A program made the translations under genes and the position numbers. Of a DNA stretch of 64,000 nucleotides, positions 52,673 through 61,044 are shown piece after piece. Below the pieces are notes generated by a model that saw nothing but the letters and a program-made list of their open reading frames with translations, was not told the DNA's origin and made no database searches. Numbering within the stretch: the first letter of the stretch is position 1; each line of letters opens with the position of its first letter. This DNA is from Nitrospirota bacterium (GTDB lineage: Bacteria; Nitrospirota; Thermodesulfovibrionia; Thermodesulfovibrionales; UBA6898), in the NCBI GenBank assembly GCA_016214855.1, contig JACRMT010000004.1:310001-374000 (forward strand), in the 5' to 3' direction.

Positions 52673-52899
52673 GCAGCCTGAAAGGGGACCTCAACTTCTT
52701 CAGAACGCCATGCGGCGTACGAAAGCGCCTCGTCGATATCCGAGGGCTCCAGATAAGGATAGAGTTTTAAAACATCTTCTCTGGAATGACCGGCAGCTAT
52801 CATCCCTACGATCATTCCGACCGTGACGCGCATGCCTCTGATGCAGGGTTTGCCGCCCATTATTTCTGGATTAAAGGTTATCCTCGTCAGTTTTTTCAT
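52669..52899 (-). CDS. DUF433 antitoxin (orphan)
   Basis: A 76-aa protein with I-M-G-G-K-P-C-I-R-G-M-R-V-T-V and D-V-L-K-L-Y-P-Y-L-E-P-S-D-I-D-E-A-L, the full DUF433 signature (VapB45-like winged helix). Its toxin partner is truncated. Confidence 0.85.
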   Translation of the reverse strand: MKKLTRITFNPEIMGGKPCIRGMRVTVGMIVGMIAAGHSREDVLKLYPYLEPSDIDEALSYAAWRSEEVEVPFQAA

Positions 52900-53275
52900 G
52901 GCTTCACCTCACATTGTCTTAATATCAGAAAGTAACATTGCAAAAAGTGATTAATGATAATAGGTTGTAATGCTTTAAAACAAGGCCTATTTACGGAGGG
53001 TATCAGACATAACCCTGCTAAGCGCACTGTCCTCTTGCTTCGTCTTGCAGGAGGGCGCTGTCATATCGATCTTTTCTTTCTTTGCCAAATCGAAACAAGC
53101 GGAAAGTGGATAGTAAATCATCAGATATTGCCTTAGCCCCCATTTCGTCCCTGCGATATGTCTGAGTCTTGCCGCAACCAGCATAAGCGCGCTGAATTAC
53201 CGTCAGGGAATGCCCCTACTACCCGCGTCCTTCGTCTGATCTCCCTCATGATCCTCAAGGGGATTACCGAGATGA
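52900..53275. other. Gene-free stretch of the island
   Basis: No gene supported. Short open frames on both strands lack ribosome sites and family resemblance. It probably contains pieces of lost genes that I cannot identify. Confidence 0.35.
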
Positions 53276-53447
53276 TCAGCTCAACCCCTTTCAATCCTTG
53301 CTCTTCTGGACAGGATTACACATCATTGTGATATCATCGAGACAGGTAACGACAGCTGGAGAATCAAGACCAGAAACTCTAAGAAAAACTAACCGCCGGG
53401 GTGGGTCAAAATTGGACGCCGATGGTGGGTCAATTTTCAATGCCGAT
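53276..53447 (+). mobile_element. IS21-family remnant (IstB end and right terminus)
   Basis: Codons 53276-53392 give [23 protein letters not shown], like the end of IstB helper ATPases. Two 24-bp repeats follow at 53400-53423 and 53424-53447 (GGTGGGTCAA...GCCGAT), the multiple terminal binding sites typical of IS21 ends. Confidence 0.65.
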
Positions 53448-53548
53448 TAACAAAAAGAATTATTAAGAGTGTTACACACCGACAACATGAGAGGTATGTC
53501 AAAGTGAAACTATTGAGAATTTCTCGAAGAAACTCTCAATACAGGTAG

Positions 53549-53863
53549 TTAATCGATAATTCCATTTTCCTTCCAACGTCTCACTGCAGGATCAAGATGT
53601 TGACGGAAAAAATCTTCATAGGTTATAACATTTGGCGCTGCCTTATAGGCGGATATTTTATTTTTGATGTTTTCAGGAACGACAATATAAATCCTGTGAT
53701 TTAGCATCTCTCCAAGCTGGGGTGCGCTGATCCCCTCATCGATTGTAGCAAGGTAGAAACCAAGGCCTCTTGTACCTTCCGTAACGATCTGACGCCACTT
53801 TTCCCGTAACGTCCTTTTTGCCGTGAAGATTTCCGAATAATGGAGACATCCGTGATAGATACT
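53549..53863 (-). pseudogene. C-terminal fragment of an EcoRII-like restriction endonuclease
   Basis: About 104 codons open after an in-frame TAA, no start codon. A-K-R-T-L-R-E-K-W-R-Q-I-V-T-E-G matches the catalytic Lys helix of EcoRII-C nucleases, followed by L-A-T-I-D-E-G-I-S-A-P-Q-L-G-E-M and I-V-V-P. It fits the nearby Dcm/M.EcoRII-like methyltransferase. The N-terminal half is gone. Confidence 0.6.
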
Positions 53864-53919
53864 TTACCAAAGGTTAAGTTAAAATGACACTATATTTTTG
53901 AAAAAAGGAGGTTATTGAA

Positions 53920-54138
53920 TTGACTACTATTTATAACTTGAAACTTTCCGCTATAGATGTTTTTCAAATTATTGATGCGTTAAATTCGCGAGCAGTTTCA
54001 TATCAAAAAACTGCTTCTTATTTGTCAGGTGAAGAAAATGAACATATTATGATAGAAGAATGTTATGGTTCCTTTGAAGCTCAAGAAATCGCGAGGCACT
54101 TTCATAACATCATAAAAACTATTGAAAGGCAAATTTAA
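53920..54138 (+). CDS. Small hypothetical protein
   Basis: A 72-aa acidic helical protein starting at TTG with an AAGGAGG 7 nt upstream. Residues I-I-D-A-L-N-S-R-A-V-S-Y-Q-K-T-A-S-Y-L suggest a helical pair. Strongly A+T-rich, as for foreign DNA. No family recognised. Confidence 0.5.
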   Translation: MTTIYNLKLSAIDVFQIIDALNSRAVSYQKTASYLSGEENEHIMIEECYGSFEAQEIARHFHNIIKTIERQI

Positions 54139-54226
54139 TAAAAATATATCCCGCTAAGATATTGGCGCTCGCGGCATTATTTTATGCAGCATATGAGTCA
54201 CCGTTTGCAGTAATCGTGATACAAAG

Positions 54227-54979
54227 TTACGATATAAAAATATTCTTGTTGTGATAATCGAGAAATTCTATCATTGGTAAAAATTTTTCCGGCAACTTAA
54301 TCTTCTTGCCTTCTAAGAAAACAATCGCCATTTTGCAGAAAGCATTTTTTGATCCATCCAGATGCTTTGATACTCTTATTTCCCAATTTGGCAGTACAGT
54401 AATAAGCCCTTGGTCAAATGCTTTATCATGTAACGCGCTCAAACAAAGTCCATTGCTCGGGTTTAATCGATTTGCTTTGTCTTGACTCCAGGGGATGATA
54501 TGACTGGCAACAAGCAATCTTGGGTCAGCTAATCCAGTCATACAGCACCGCGCCTGATAACTACTCAGAACAGCCTGTCTAAAAAAAGACTGTTTCAATC
54601 TTACCTCAACCGTCGCTTTTTTTGTTTTGCCTGTGAAATCGGTGGCTTCTATCTGTGGCAATTCTTTAGACGAAAATACATTTGCTCTGTGTAAATAAAG
54701 CTGGCCTTCAAGCGCTAGATTTTCCCAGTCTCTATGAAATTCCTCCCAGACTTCTCTGTCTGCATTTGACGCATTACCAAGGCCATGTCTTCCGCTATCA
54801 GTGATGATTGGATCAAGACTGGCGAAATTCAACATTTTCATGGCTACCGATGAAGATGTTCGATTTAATTGTTTTGCAACTTGCATGATGATGGGATTAC
54901 GGCTATGAATTTTTCCAAAAGGCATTTGGCAGTAAAGATTAAATGCTACAATTAACTCGCGTCTCGACCATTTTTTCAT
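54227..54979 (-). CDS. HNH endonuclease
   Basis: A 250-aa protein. C-terminal HNH domain with F-R-Q-A-V-L-S-S-Y, C-C-M-T-G, L-L-V-A-S-H-I-I-P-W and L-N-P-S-N-G-L-C-L-S-A-L-H-D-K-A-F-D-x-G. The N-terminal 90 residues (W-S-R-R-E-L-I-V-A-F-N-L-Y) are a helical DNA-binding-like region common to this HNH family. Overlaps the methyltransferase stop by an ATGA, so it may be the cleaving partner of a restriction-modification pair. Confidence 0.85.
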   Translation of the reverse strand: MKKWSRRELIVAFNLYCQMPFGKIHSRNPIIMQVAKQLNRTSSSVAMKMLNFASLDPIITDSGRHGLGNASNADREVWEEFHRDWENLALEGQLYLHRANVFSSKELPQIEATDFTGKTKKATVEVRLKQSFFRQAVLSSYQARCCMTGLADPRLLVASHIIPWSQDKANRLNPSNGLCLSALHDKAFDQGLITVLPNWEIRVSKHLDGSKNAFCKMAIVFLEGKKIKLPEKFLPMIEFLDYHNKNIFIS

Positions 54980-56115
54980 GACAAGCCCTTTTGAGAAGAT
55001 ATTACAAAAGGCACGATTGATTTCGCAATTGATTTTACGACTGGCACAACAGAGGATGTTCCAAATAGTCTGTATGCCTGCGAGTCAGACACGGGAATTA
55101 CAAATTTATCATCGAAGCCCATCAGGCGCGCACACTCGCGCGGTGTCAGCCTCCGGGGATTCGAGTTCGGGACTTTAATAAGTATTTCAGACCCATCTTT
55201 GTAATAGCGCGCGCTCAGGGTGCGGGCTACCGAACTGCCGTCAAAAAGCCCGTAACCGAAGCCGTTCCCTTTTTGTCTGTGCTTTTCGGCATAGTTCTGA
55301 AGATACTGCCACAGGTGGTCAGAGAGAATATATTTATTATCGAATTTCTTTTCAAGAATACTGCCAAGGGTTGGTTTCTTCTTTGGAGGTTTGGGAAAGG
55401 AAAAGTCCGGTTTATCCCTGAATATCTTACGGTCGAAGCCAACGATAAAAAGACGTTCGCGGTGCTGCGGCAGATAGTGTGCGGCATCGATTACATCAAA
55501 ACAAACATGGTAATCAAGTTCCTTCAAGGCACCCTCAATTACCCTGAAGGTATTGCCTCCATCATGATTCTTGAGATTCTTGACATTTTCCAGCATAAAG
55601 GCCTTGGGCCGCTTCGCCTCCAAAATCTCTGCTATGCGGAAAAAAAGCGTGCCCTGTGCTTTGTCCTTAAACCCATGTTCCTTGCCAAGGCTTTTTTTCT
55701 TTGATACGCCTGCAATGGAGAATGGCTGACAGGGAAATCCAGCAGCAAGAATATCGTGGTCTGGTATTTCCACAGGTTTTATCTCATTGATATCACCATG
55801 AGGCATTTCTCCGAAATTCTCAAGATATGTCTTCCGGCACCAGTTATCCCATTCCGAAGAAAAAACACATTTTCCGCCATGCCCTTCAAATGCCTGACGG
55901 ATGCCACCGATCCCGGCGAACAGATCTATGAATATAAACTTGTAATCCCTGTTTTCCTGCTCCGGAGATTTGAAGGCGAAATACAGCTGTTCATCTTCCG
56001 CTGCCTTTATCAGGGTACGTTCGACAAACTCCTGCAGGCTATAACCATATTCACTGGCTTTCTTTTGAAGCTTTTTGTGCGTCTTAGGATCGAGTTTTGT
56101 ATGAATTTGCGGCAT
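54976..56115 (-). CDS. DNA (cytosine-5) methyltransferase, Dcm/M.EcoRII-like, with N-terminal ribbon-helix-helix
   Basis: A 379-aa enzyme. Residues 1-50 (H-T-K-L-D-P-K-T-H-K-K-L-Q-K-K-A ... L-Q-E-F-V-E-R-T-L) look like a ribbon-helix-helix domain. Then motif I D-L-F-A-G-I-G-G, catalytic P-C-Q-P-F-S in motif IV, E-N-V-K-N-L motif VI, Q-H-R-E-R motif VIII and R-L-T-P-R-E-C-A-R-L-M-G-F. The P-F-S-I-A-G-V-S-K-K-K-S-L-G run matches Dcm/M.EcoRII, so CCWGG is the likely target. The RHH part may autoregulate. Confidence 0.9.
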   Translation of the reverse strand: MPQIHTKLDPKTHKKLQKKASEYGYSLQEFVERTLIKAAEDEQLYFAFKSPEQENRDYKFIFIDLFAGIGGIRQAFEGHGGKCVFSSEWDNWCRKTYLENFGEMPHGDINEIKPVEIPDHDILAAGFPCQPFSIAGVSKKKSLGKEHGFKDKAQGTLFFRIAEILEAKRPKAFMLENVKNLKNHDGGNTFRVIEGALKELDYHVCFDVIDAAHYLPQHRERLFIVGFDRKIFRDKPDFSFPKPPKKKPTLGSILEKKFDNKYILSDHLWQYLQNYAEKHRQKGNGFGYGLFDGSSVARTLSARYYKDGSEILIKVPNSNPRRLTPRECARLMGFDDKFVIPVSDSQAYRLFGTSSVVPVVKSIAKSIVPFVISSQKGLS

Positions 56116-56270
56116 TTAATCCTCTGGGAATTTATTATACCAAATTATACCCAGTGCTATGCTTCTTGTAAAGCCGAAAATGCGAGCAGAACAATTGAAC
56201 TTTTGTAATCTGTTTTGAAAGGTTTTCTTGTGGCAATTGAAAGAAATTCTCATTATCCAGAAGAGATGTT

Positions 56271-56287
56271 TGTCCATGGTTTGTCCA
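56271..56287. repeat. 17-bp subterminal repeat (right)
   Basis: TGTCCATGGTTTGTCCA, second copy of 51182-51198, 41 bp inside the right att site. Confidence 0.6.
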
Positions 56288-56334
56288 TGGACTCTTTTTT
56301 GGCAAGAAAATATCCTTACTTATCAATCAGTTAA

Positions 56335-56409
56335 TGGTAGGCCCGGGCGGTTTCGAACCGCCGACCTCTACCGTGTCAAGGTAGCGCTCTCCCCCTGAGC
56401 TACGAGCCT
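56335..56409 (-). tRNA. tRNA-Val (anticodon GAC)
   Basis: A 75-nt cloverleaf with acceptor AGGCTCG paired to CGGGCCT (one GU), encoded CCA and anticodon stem-loop CTACC-TTGACAC-GGTAG giving GAC. Intact, although its 3' 26 nt also form the right att repeat (56329-56360) of the island. Confidence 0.96.
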
Positions 56410-56513
56410 AAATCGAGAGATGCTGCGAGGCGATATACATTAAACCTAAAAGGGCTCTTTTTTGTCAAGGGAAGGCCTGTGAATGCGCATGGAATAAGGC
56501 TTTCAAAGTTTTT

Positions 56514-57767
56514 CTAAAAGAGTCTCACTTCAACATTCTCACCCTTTTCAATGCCGTTGATATTGACCGGGATCACAAAGGTCCCGTCAGCATGAACTAA
56601 GGTCCTGATCAGGCCTGACTTTCCGAGCAGGGGAACTGCCCAGAGGCCGTCCTCCCGTTCTTCTATCACCGCCCTGATATGCTCTTCCCTGCCCTGGGAT
56701 GATGATACATTTCTGGAAAGCCTTGCCTGAACAACTCCCTTCAACCGGTCAGCGCAGCGTTCTTCAAGACCGCAGAGGGCATTCAATACCGGCCTCATGA
56801 ATATGTCCAGACAGACGCTGACCGCAGCAGGATGCCCGGGAAGACCAAAGATAGGAATATTGTTCATGACACCGCCGATCATCGGCTTGCCCGGCTTGAG
56901 TGAAAGACCGTGGAACAGGATGCCGGGATTGCCGATATCCTCAATGATCCTGGCTATCATATCCTTTGTCCCGACTGACGTGCCGCCTGAGACAGCGATG
57001 GCGTCAGAATCCTTCATCGCATCTTCAACAGCATTGCGTATTACCGTATAGTCATCTTTGAATATGCCTTTTCTCCCCGGTATTCCGCCGGCCTGAGCGA
57101 CCATACCCGTAATGACATACGAGTTGGTATCACGTATCTTTCCTATCGACGGAGCCTGGTCTGCGGGGACGATCTCGTCACCCGTAGAGATGATCGAAAC
57201 AACCGGCTTATCATAGACCTTCACCTCAGTTACGCCAATGCCTGCAGATGCGCCGATGTCGGCAGGCCGCATGCGCCGCCCCCTGCTGATCACGATCTCA
57301 CCCCGCTTCACGTCCTCCCCGGCCTGAATGACATTTTCTCCGGGAGCGACAGATTTCATCACCTCTATCATCTTGTTGTCAATGATCTGCACATGCTCGA
57401 ACATGACAACAGCATCTGCCCTGACAGGGAGCATGCCGCCGGTCGGGATCTTGTTGGCCGTATCATCAGCCAGCATAAAATCCGCAGCCTCGCCCATGAA
57501 GATCTCCTGTGCGAGGTTCAGATATACCGGCATGGTCTCTGAAGCGCCAAAGGTATCTTCTGCCCTCACCGCATAACCATCTACCGTTGAGCGCGCAAAG
57601 GCCGGCAGATCGTCTGCTGCAACAATATCCTCTGCGCAGACCATGCCGAGAGATTCCGCGATCGGCACCGCCCTCACCGCAGTTCTTTTATCCTTAAGAT
57701 TTCCGAGGAGCAGGTCCAGCGCATTTTCCGAGGTCATGACACGTTCGCGGCCAAGCATATCTTTCAT
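56514..57767 (-). CDS. moeA: Molybdopterin molybdenumtransferase
   Basis: Inserts molybdate into adenylylated molybdopterin. The 417-aa protein has P-A-F-A-R-S-T-V-D-G-Y-A, I-P-T-G-G, S-T-G-D-E-I and S-G-G-T-S-V-G, then G-L-P-G-H-P-A-A-V in the C-terminal domain. It follows the GT39-type gene by 42 nt. It implies molybdoenzymes in the organism. Confidence 0.95.
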   Translation of the reverse strand: MKDMLGRERVMTSENALDLLLGNLKDKRTAVRAVPIAESLGMVCAEDIVAADDLPAFARSTVDGYAVRAEDTFGASETMPVYLNLAQEIFMGEAADFMLADDTANKIPTGGMLPVRADAVVMFEHVQIIDNKMIEVMKSVAPGENVIQAGEDVKRGEIVISRGRRMRPADIGASAGIGVTEVKVYDKPVVSIISTGDEIVPADQAPSIGKIRDTNSYVITGMVAQAGGIPGRKGIFKDDYTVIRNAVEDAMKDSDAIAVSGGTSVGTKDMIARIIEDIGNPGILFHGLSLKPGKPMIGGVMNNIPIFGLPGHPAAVSVCLDIFMRPVLNALCGLEERCADRLKGVVQARLSRNVSSSQGREEHIRAVIEEREDGLWAVPLLGKSGLIRTLVHADGTFVIPVNINGIEKGENVEVRLF

Positions 57768-57809
57768 GGCTGTTATTATAGTGGAAATGGCAGGAACAAG
57801 ATATCGCGT

Positions 57810-59501
57810 TTAATGGTAAACCGTTACGAGTGTCTGATGCCGGAAGACCTTGTCGCTGATGCCGAACGTCCGCTTCCCGGAAAGATGCGCGGTCTTTTCC
57901 CGGATCAGATCAGGCAATTTCCTTTCCGTGCTGTCCGTGATCATCAGGACGGCCTTCTTGCCGGATTCCTCCGGGTCTTCCTGATAATAGAGCGGGTTTT
58001 TGTAGGTCCAGGTAAAGCGGAGCGCCGAACTGTTCACATCTTCAGGCAGAGGATATGCAGTCTCGTCATATCGATATACGATCTTCTTCTTCGTATGCAG
58101 ATCAAGGAGCGGCACGGAAACAGCAGGGTTCATGACGTAATCGTCAGGCAGGGAAGTGAAGACCTCGACAATCTCGACGTCAAGACTGTCCAGATAGGCT
58201 GCAGCGTCTCTCAGATTGGCAGCGCTCGTATGCTGCAGAAACGGCAAAAATCCTGATAAGGCAAGCGTCAGTGAAAACGCAGCGGTCGCATACGCGATAA
58301 AACGGGCACTCATCCTATCCCTGACCGCTCCAAGTCCGTATGCGGCCATCAGGCTTAACAGGGGGAAGACCATGATGATATACCGGATCCTCCTGACCTG
58401 CAGAACAAGGATAACAAGGACCAGCCAGGCGATCATGACATAGGTCATCTCCTTTTTCCTGGCAGCAGCAAAAAGCGAGACCGCAGCAAGCACAGGGATG
58501 AAGGGGTGCATCTGAAAGAAATACGTCGAAACAGGACTCTCGCCCCAGCGTTTCAGTCCCGGCTTTTGGTATGAGATCAGGAGATGGATCTGCTTGACGA
58601 TCTCGTCATGCTTGAACGCTATCACGATCGAGATGAGGAAAAAAAAAGCGAAAAATACGATCATGCCCCGCAGGGCAAAGCGGTCAAGCTCCTCTTTTCT
58701 GTTTTGATAAAGTTCTGCCGCATACATGACCGGAATCACGGTCAGCATGAGCCATGTCGAATACTTTGTAAAAAAAGATATACCTATGGCCAGACTCGCA
58801 GCTGCTACCATCATACCGCCGCGCCTCAGGGCAAGAAGAAAGGTATAGAGCGAAAGCATGAAGAAGAACATGGACGGCAGGTCGACCATCATCAGAGGCA
58901 CCTGGGTATACAGGTACGGAATGCCGAGGAGAAATACTGCGCCATAAAGACCGCTGTCCCTGCCCCAGAGCTCCTTTCCGGTCAGATAGGTGAGCACGAT
59001 TGCTGAAGAAAAAAAGAGGCTGTTAAAGACCTGTATGACGAGTCTGCTCTCACCGAATACCCTGAAGAGCACCCCGTACAAAAAAGGTATGGCAGGAAGG
59101 TCTGTCCATGCATTGATGCCGTTGCCCCATTCACGGAAAAAATACCCGAAGCCGTAAAGCTCAAGATGTTTTGCCTGCGTAAAGTACCGCGATGCATCCA
59201 CGATCATCTCAGGTTCCTGCCAAAAAAGCGAAGAGACAACAAAGGACCCCATGAAGAGGGCTGCCGGCGCATATTTTTCGACCAGGGCAGAGCGCGAAAG
59301 AATGTAGGCTGCAACAAGGCTGAAACAGAGCAGAACTCCTGTCCGCAGAGGCCTGACAACAGAAAATACGTCCTCCCAGCTGGTGAACCTGCTGTCATCA
59401 AAAGATCTTGACCGGTAAAGAACATAAAACAGCAGAAGGGACAGGGAAAAGATAAAGAATGAAGTCCCGGCATTCCTGAGCCGACCTCCAGCGGACTTCA
59501 T
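57810..59501 (-). CDS. GT39/PMT-like membrane glycosyltransferase
   Basis: A 563-aa protein with about 11-12 TM helices. Early periplasmic loop: E-P-E-M-I-V-D-A-S-R-Y-F-T-Q-A-K-H-L-E (acidic residues of the ArnT/PMT type). It should transfer a polyprenyl-phosphate sugar to a protein or lipid. The operon with LPS heptosyltransferases suggests an envelope glycan role. Acceptor unknown. Confidence 0.8.
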   Translation of the reverse strand: MKSAGGRLRNAGTSFFIFSLSLLLFYVLYRSRSFDDSRFTSWEDVFSVVRPLRTGVLLCFSLVAAYILSRSALVEKYAPAALFMGSFVVSSLFWQEPEMIVDASRYFTQAKHLELYGFGYFFREWGNGINAWTDLPAIPFLYGVLFRVFGESRLVIQVFNSLFFSSAIVLTYLTGKELWGRDSGLYGAVFLLGIPYLYTQVPLMMVDLPSMFFFMLSLYTFLLALRRGGMMVAAASLAIGISFFTKYSTWLMLTVIPVMYAAELYQNRKEELDRFALRGMIVFFAFFFLISIVIAFKHDEIVKQIHLLISYQKPGLKRWGESPVSTYFFQMHPFIPVLAAVSLFAAARKKEMTYVMIAWLVLVILVLQVRRIRYIIMVFPLLSLMAAYGLGAVRDRMSARFIAYATAAFSLTLALSGFLPFLQHTSAANLRDAAAYLDSLDVEIVEVFTSLPDDYVMNPAVSVPLLDLHTKKKIVYRYDETAYPLPEDVNSSALRFTWTYKNPLYYQEDPEESGKKAVLMITDSTERKLPDLIREKTAHLSGKRTFGISDKVFRHQTLVTVYH

Positions 59502-59536
59502 GGTATCAGCGCATCGACGTTGAATCGATATATTCT

Positions 59537-59707
59537 CTACCAGGATATGACCCGGTCATACGAGAATATGTCATCAACGATCATATCATAGGAAAGATCA
59601 GCTTGAGAGAGATCAATTATCCTGATCTCATGGACCTTCTGCTGCTCCCGGATTATAAGAGTGGAAAGATCTGACGGCCCGTCATTCAATATATGCAGGA
59701 TCTTCAT
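59537..59707 (-). CDS. Small DsrH/TusB-like protein
   Basis: 56 aa, too short for most gene finders: M-K-I-L-H-I-L-N-D-G-P-S at the start is similar to DsrH/TusB; no conserved Cys. It follows the DsrE-like gene by 12 nt with a GGGA site. Probably co-translated with it. Tentative. Confidence 0.5.
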   Translation of the reverse strand: MKILHILNDGPSDLSTLIIREQQKVHEIRIIDLSQADLSYDMIVDDIFSYDRVISW

Positions 59708-59719
59708 TATGTTTTTTCC

Positions 59720-60022
59720 CTAAAGGACGATCACTTTGTCAGCATGATGGTTCATGATGGCATTGTTCAGTTGGCTGCCTGCAATGATCTCAGAGCTAAT
59801 GCCTTCGTACGCGATCCCGAGCCTCCCTGCGCTCTGGGCACAGAAACTCATCTTAGTCCCCTGAAGCAGGGCAAGTGCCCGCACTACAGGATCGTTCAGA
59901 AGTCGCGTGCCGATATCCGTGAGGAATATGTTCACCTCATGCCCACGGGCACGCGCTGCATGGGTCAATCCCACAAGATGGCCGCTGTGCCTGTCCGTAT
60001 TTACCAGGATGCCAAGCATCAT
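59720..60022 (-). CDS. DsrE-like protein
   Basis: A 100-aa protein: L-G-I-L-V-N-T-D-R-H ... L-T-H-A-A-R-A-R-G-H-E-V-N-I-F-L-T-D-I-G-T, a DsrE/peroxiredoxin-like fold, with C in S-F-C-A-Q-S. Overlaps waaC by 4 nt (ATGA). Function in an LPS operon is unclear. Confidence 0.65.
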   Translation of the reverse strand: MMLGILVNTDRHSGHLVGLTHAARARGHEVNIFLTDIGTRLLNDPVVRALALLQGTKMSFCAQSAGRLGIAYEGISSEIIAGSQLNNAIMNHHADKVIVL

Positions 60023-61044
60023 CTCTTTTCTCCCCTCAATATCCGCTCAGCTTCGTGAAAAACTGCGTCAGGCGTGATCTCCTTCATGCACCGCATGTCA
60101 GTGCAGTCCCTTTTAAAGCAGGGCACACACCCGGCCTGTGACTGCAGAACAACATGGCCGCTGCCATACGGCCCCGTCTTCAACGGGCTTGTCGGGCCGA
60201 AGAGCGCCACAACAGGCACGTTAAGCGCAGCAGCAATATGCATCGGACCCGAGTCGTTGGTGATGACCAGTTGCGCAGCCCGCATGACATCTATCAATTC
60301 CTTCAGACTTGTCTCCCCGACCACGGAAATCGCCTTTCCGCCTGCGTGCGCTACCACCTCATCCGCAATAGCCCTGTCAGCTTTGCCTCCAACGATCACT
60401 GACCGAAGAGGCAGCAGAGCGGCAACTTTTCCAAAGCTCTCTGCCGGCCATATCTTGGTCTTCCATCTCGCGCCCGGCACCAGAACAGCATAGGGGCCTG
60501 AATCCGCAAGCCGGCCTCCCTTATCCCCGGCATTGCCGGCAAGGGGAAACGGGAAGACCCTTCCGGCCGCATCGCAGCCGAGTTCTGCAGCGATCTGCAT
60601 GTACCGGTCGACTGCATGCATATCCCTGGCGGTTTTGACCTTATGCGTATAAAAGAGCCTGCTGCCCTCGCGAGCCGCTTGAAACCCGATCCTCAGCGGC
60701 GCATGCGTAGCACGCGTGATCAAACCGCTGCGAAGCAGACCCTGAAGATCGACGACTACATCGTATCTTTCCTGTGTGAGCTGCCGGTAAAGTCCCCTGA
60801 TCTCTTTCAGGGTATTGCCAGTTCGGGAGAGGTCCTTCCAGAGGTCCTTATTGATAATGATCAGCTTATCGATCATAGGATGGCCATCGAGCAGACCTTC
60901 AAGGCCCCTTGCGATCACCCAGTGGATCTCGGCCTTCGGAAAACAGGCTCTCATGGCGTTCAGGAACGGAAGGCTATGCACCACATCGCCGAGCGAACTC
61001 GGTTTCACGATCAGCATCTTGCTGCAGACAATTCTCTCAGGCAT
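60019..61044 (-). CDS. waaC: Lipopolysaccharide heptosyltransferase I-like (GT9)
   Basis: A 341-aa glycosyltransferase. I-V-K-P-S-S-L-G-D-V-V-H-S-L-P at the N-terminus and V-T-N-D-S-G-P-M-H-I-A-A-A-L in the C-terminal domain are GT9 hallmarks; G-P-T-S-P-L-K-T follows. Adds heptose to Kdo of the inner core. Overlaps the fused heptosyltransferase gene by 8 bp. Confidence 0.9.
   Translation of the reverse strand: MPERIVCSKMLIVKPSSLGDVVHSLPFLNAMRACFPKAEIHWVIARGLEGLLDGHPMIDKLIIINKDLWKDLSRTGNTLKEIRGLYRQLTQERYDVVVDLQGLLRSGLITRATHAPLRIGFQAAREGSRLFYTHKVKTARDMHAVDRYMQIAAELGCDAAGRVFPFPLAGNAGDKGGRLADSGPYAVLVPGARWKTKIWPAESFGKVAALLPLRSVIVGGKADRAIADEVVAHAGGKAISVVGETSLKELIDVMRAAQLVITNDSGPMHIAAALNVPVVALFGPTSPLKTGPYGSGHVVLQSQAGCVPCFKRDCTDMRCMKEITPDAVFHEAERILRGEKR

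Larger units (their letters stand above)
51097..56360. mobile_element. Decayed integrative island in the tRNA-Val gene
   Basis: A 5.2-kb segment bounded by 32-bp direct repeats of the tRNA-Val 3' end. It carries a Doc fusion, an orphan DUF433 antitoxin, a fragment of the end of a tyrosine recombinase, IS21 and EcoRII-like remnants, an HNH endonuclease and a cytosine methyltransferase. A 17-bp repeat TGTCCATGGTTTGTCCA lies just inside both ends (51182-51198, 56271-56287). No intact integrase, so it cannot excise by itself. Confidence 0.8.
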
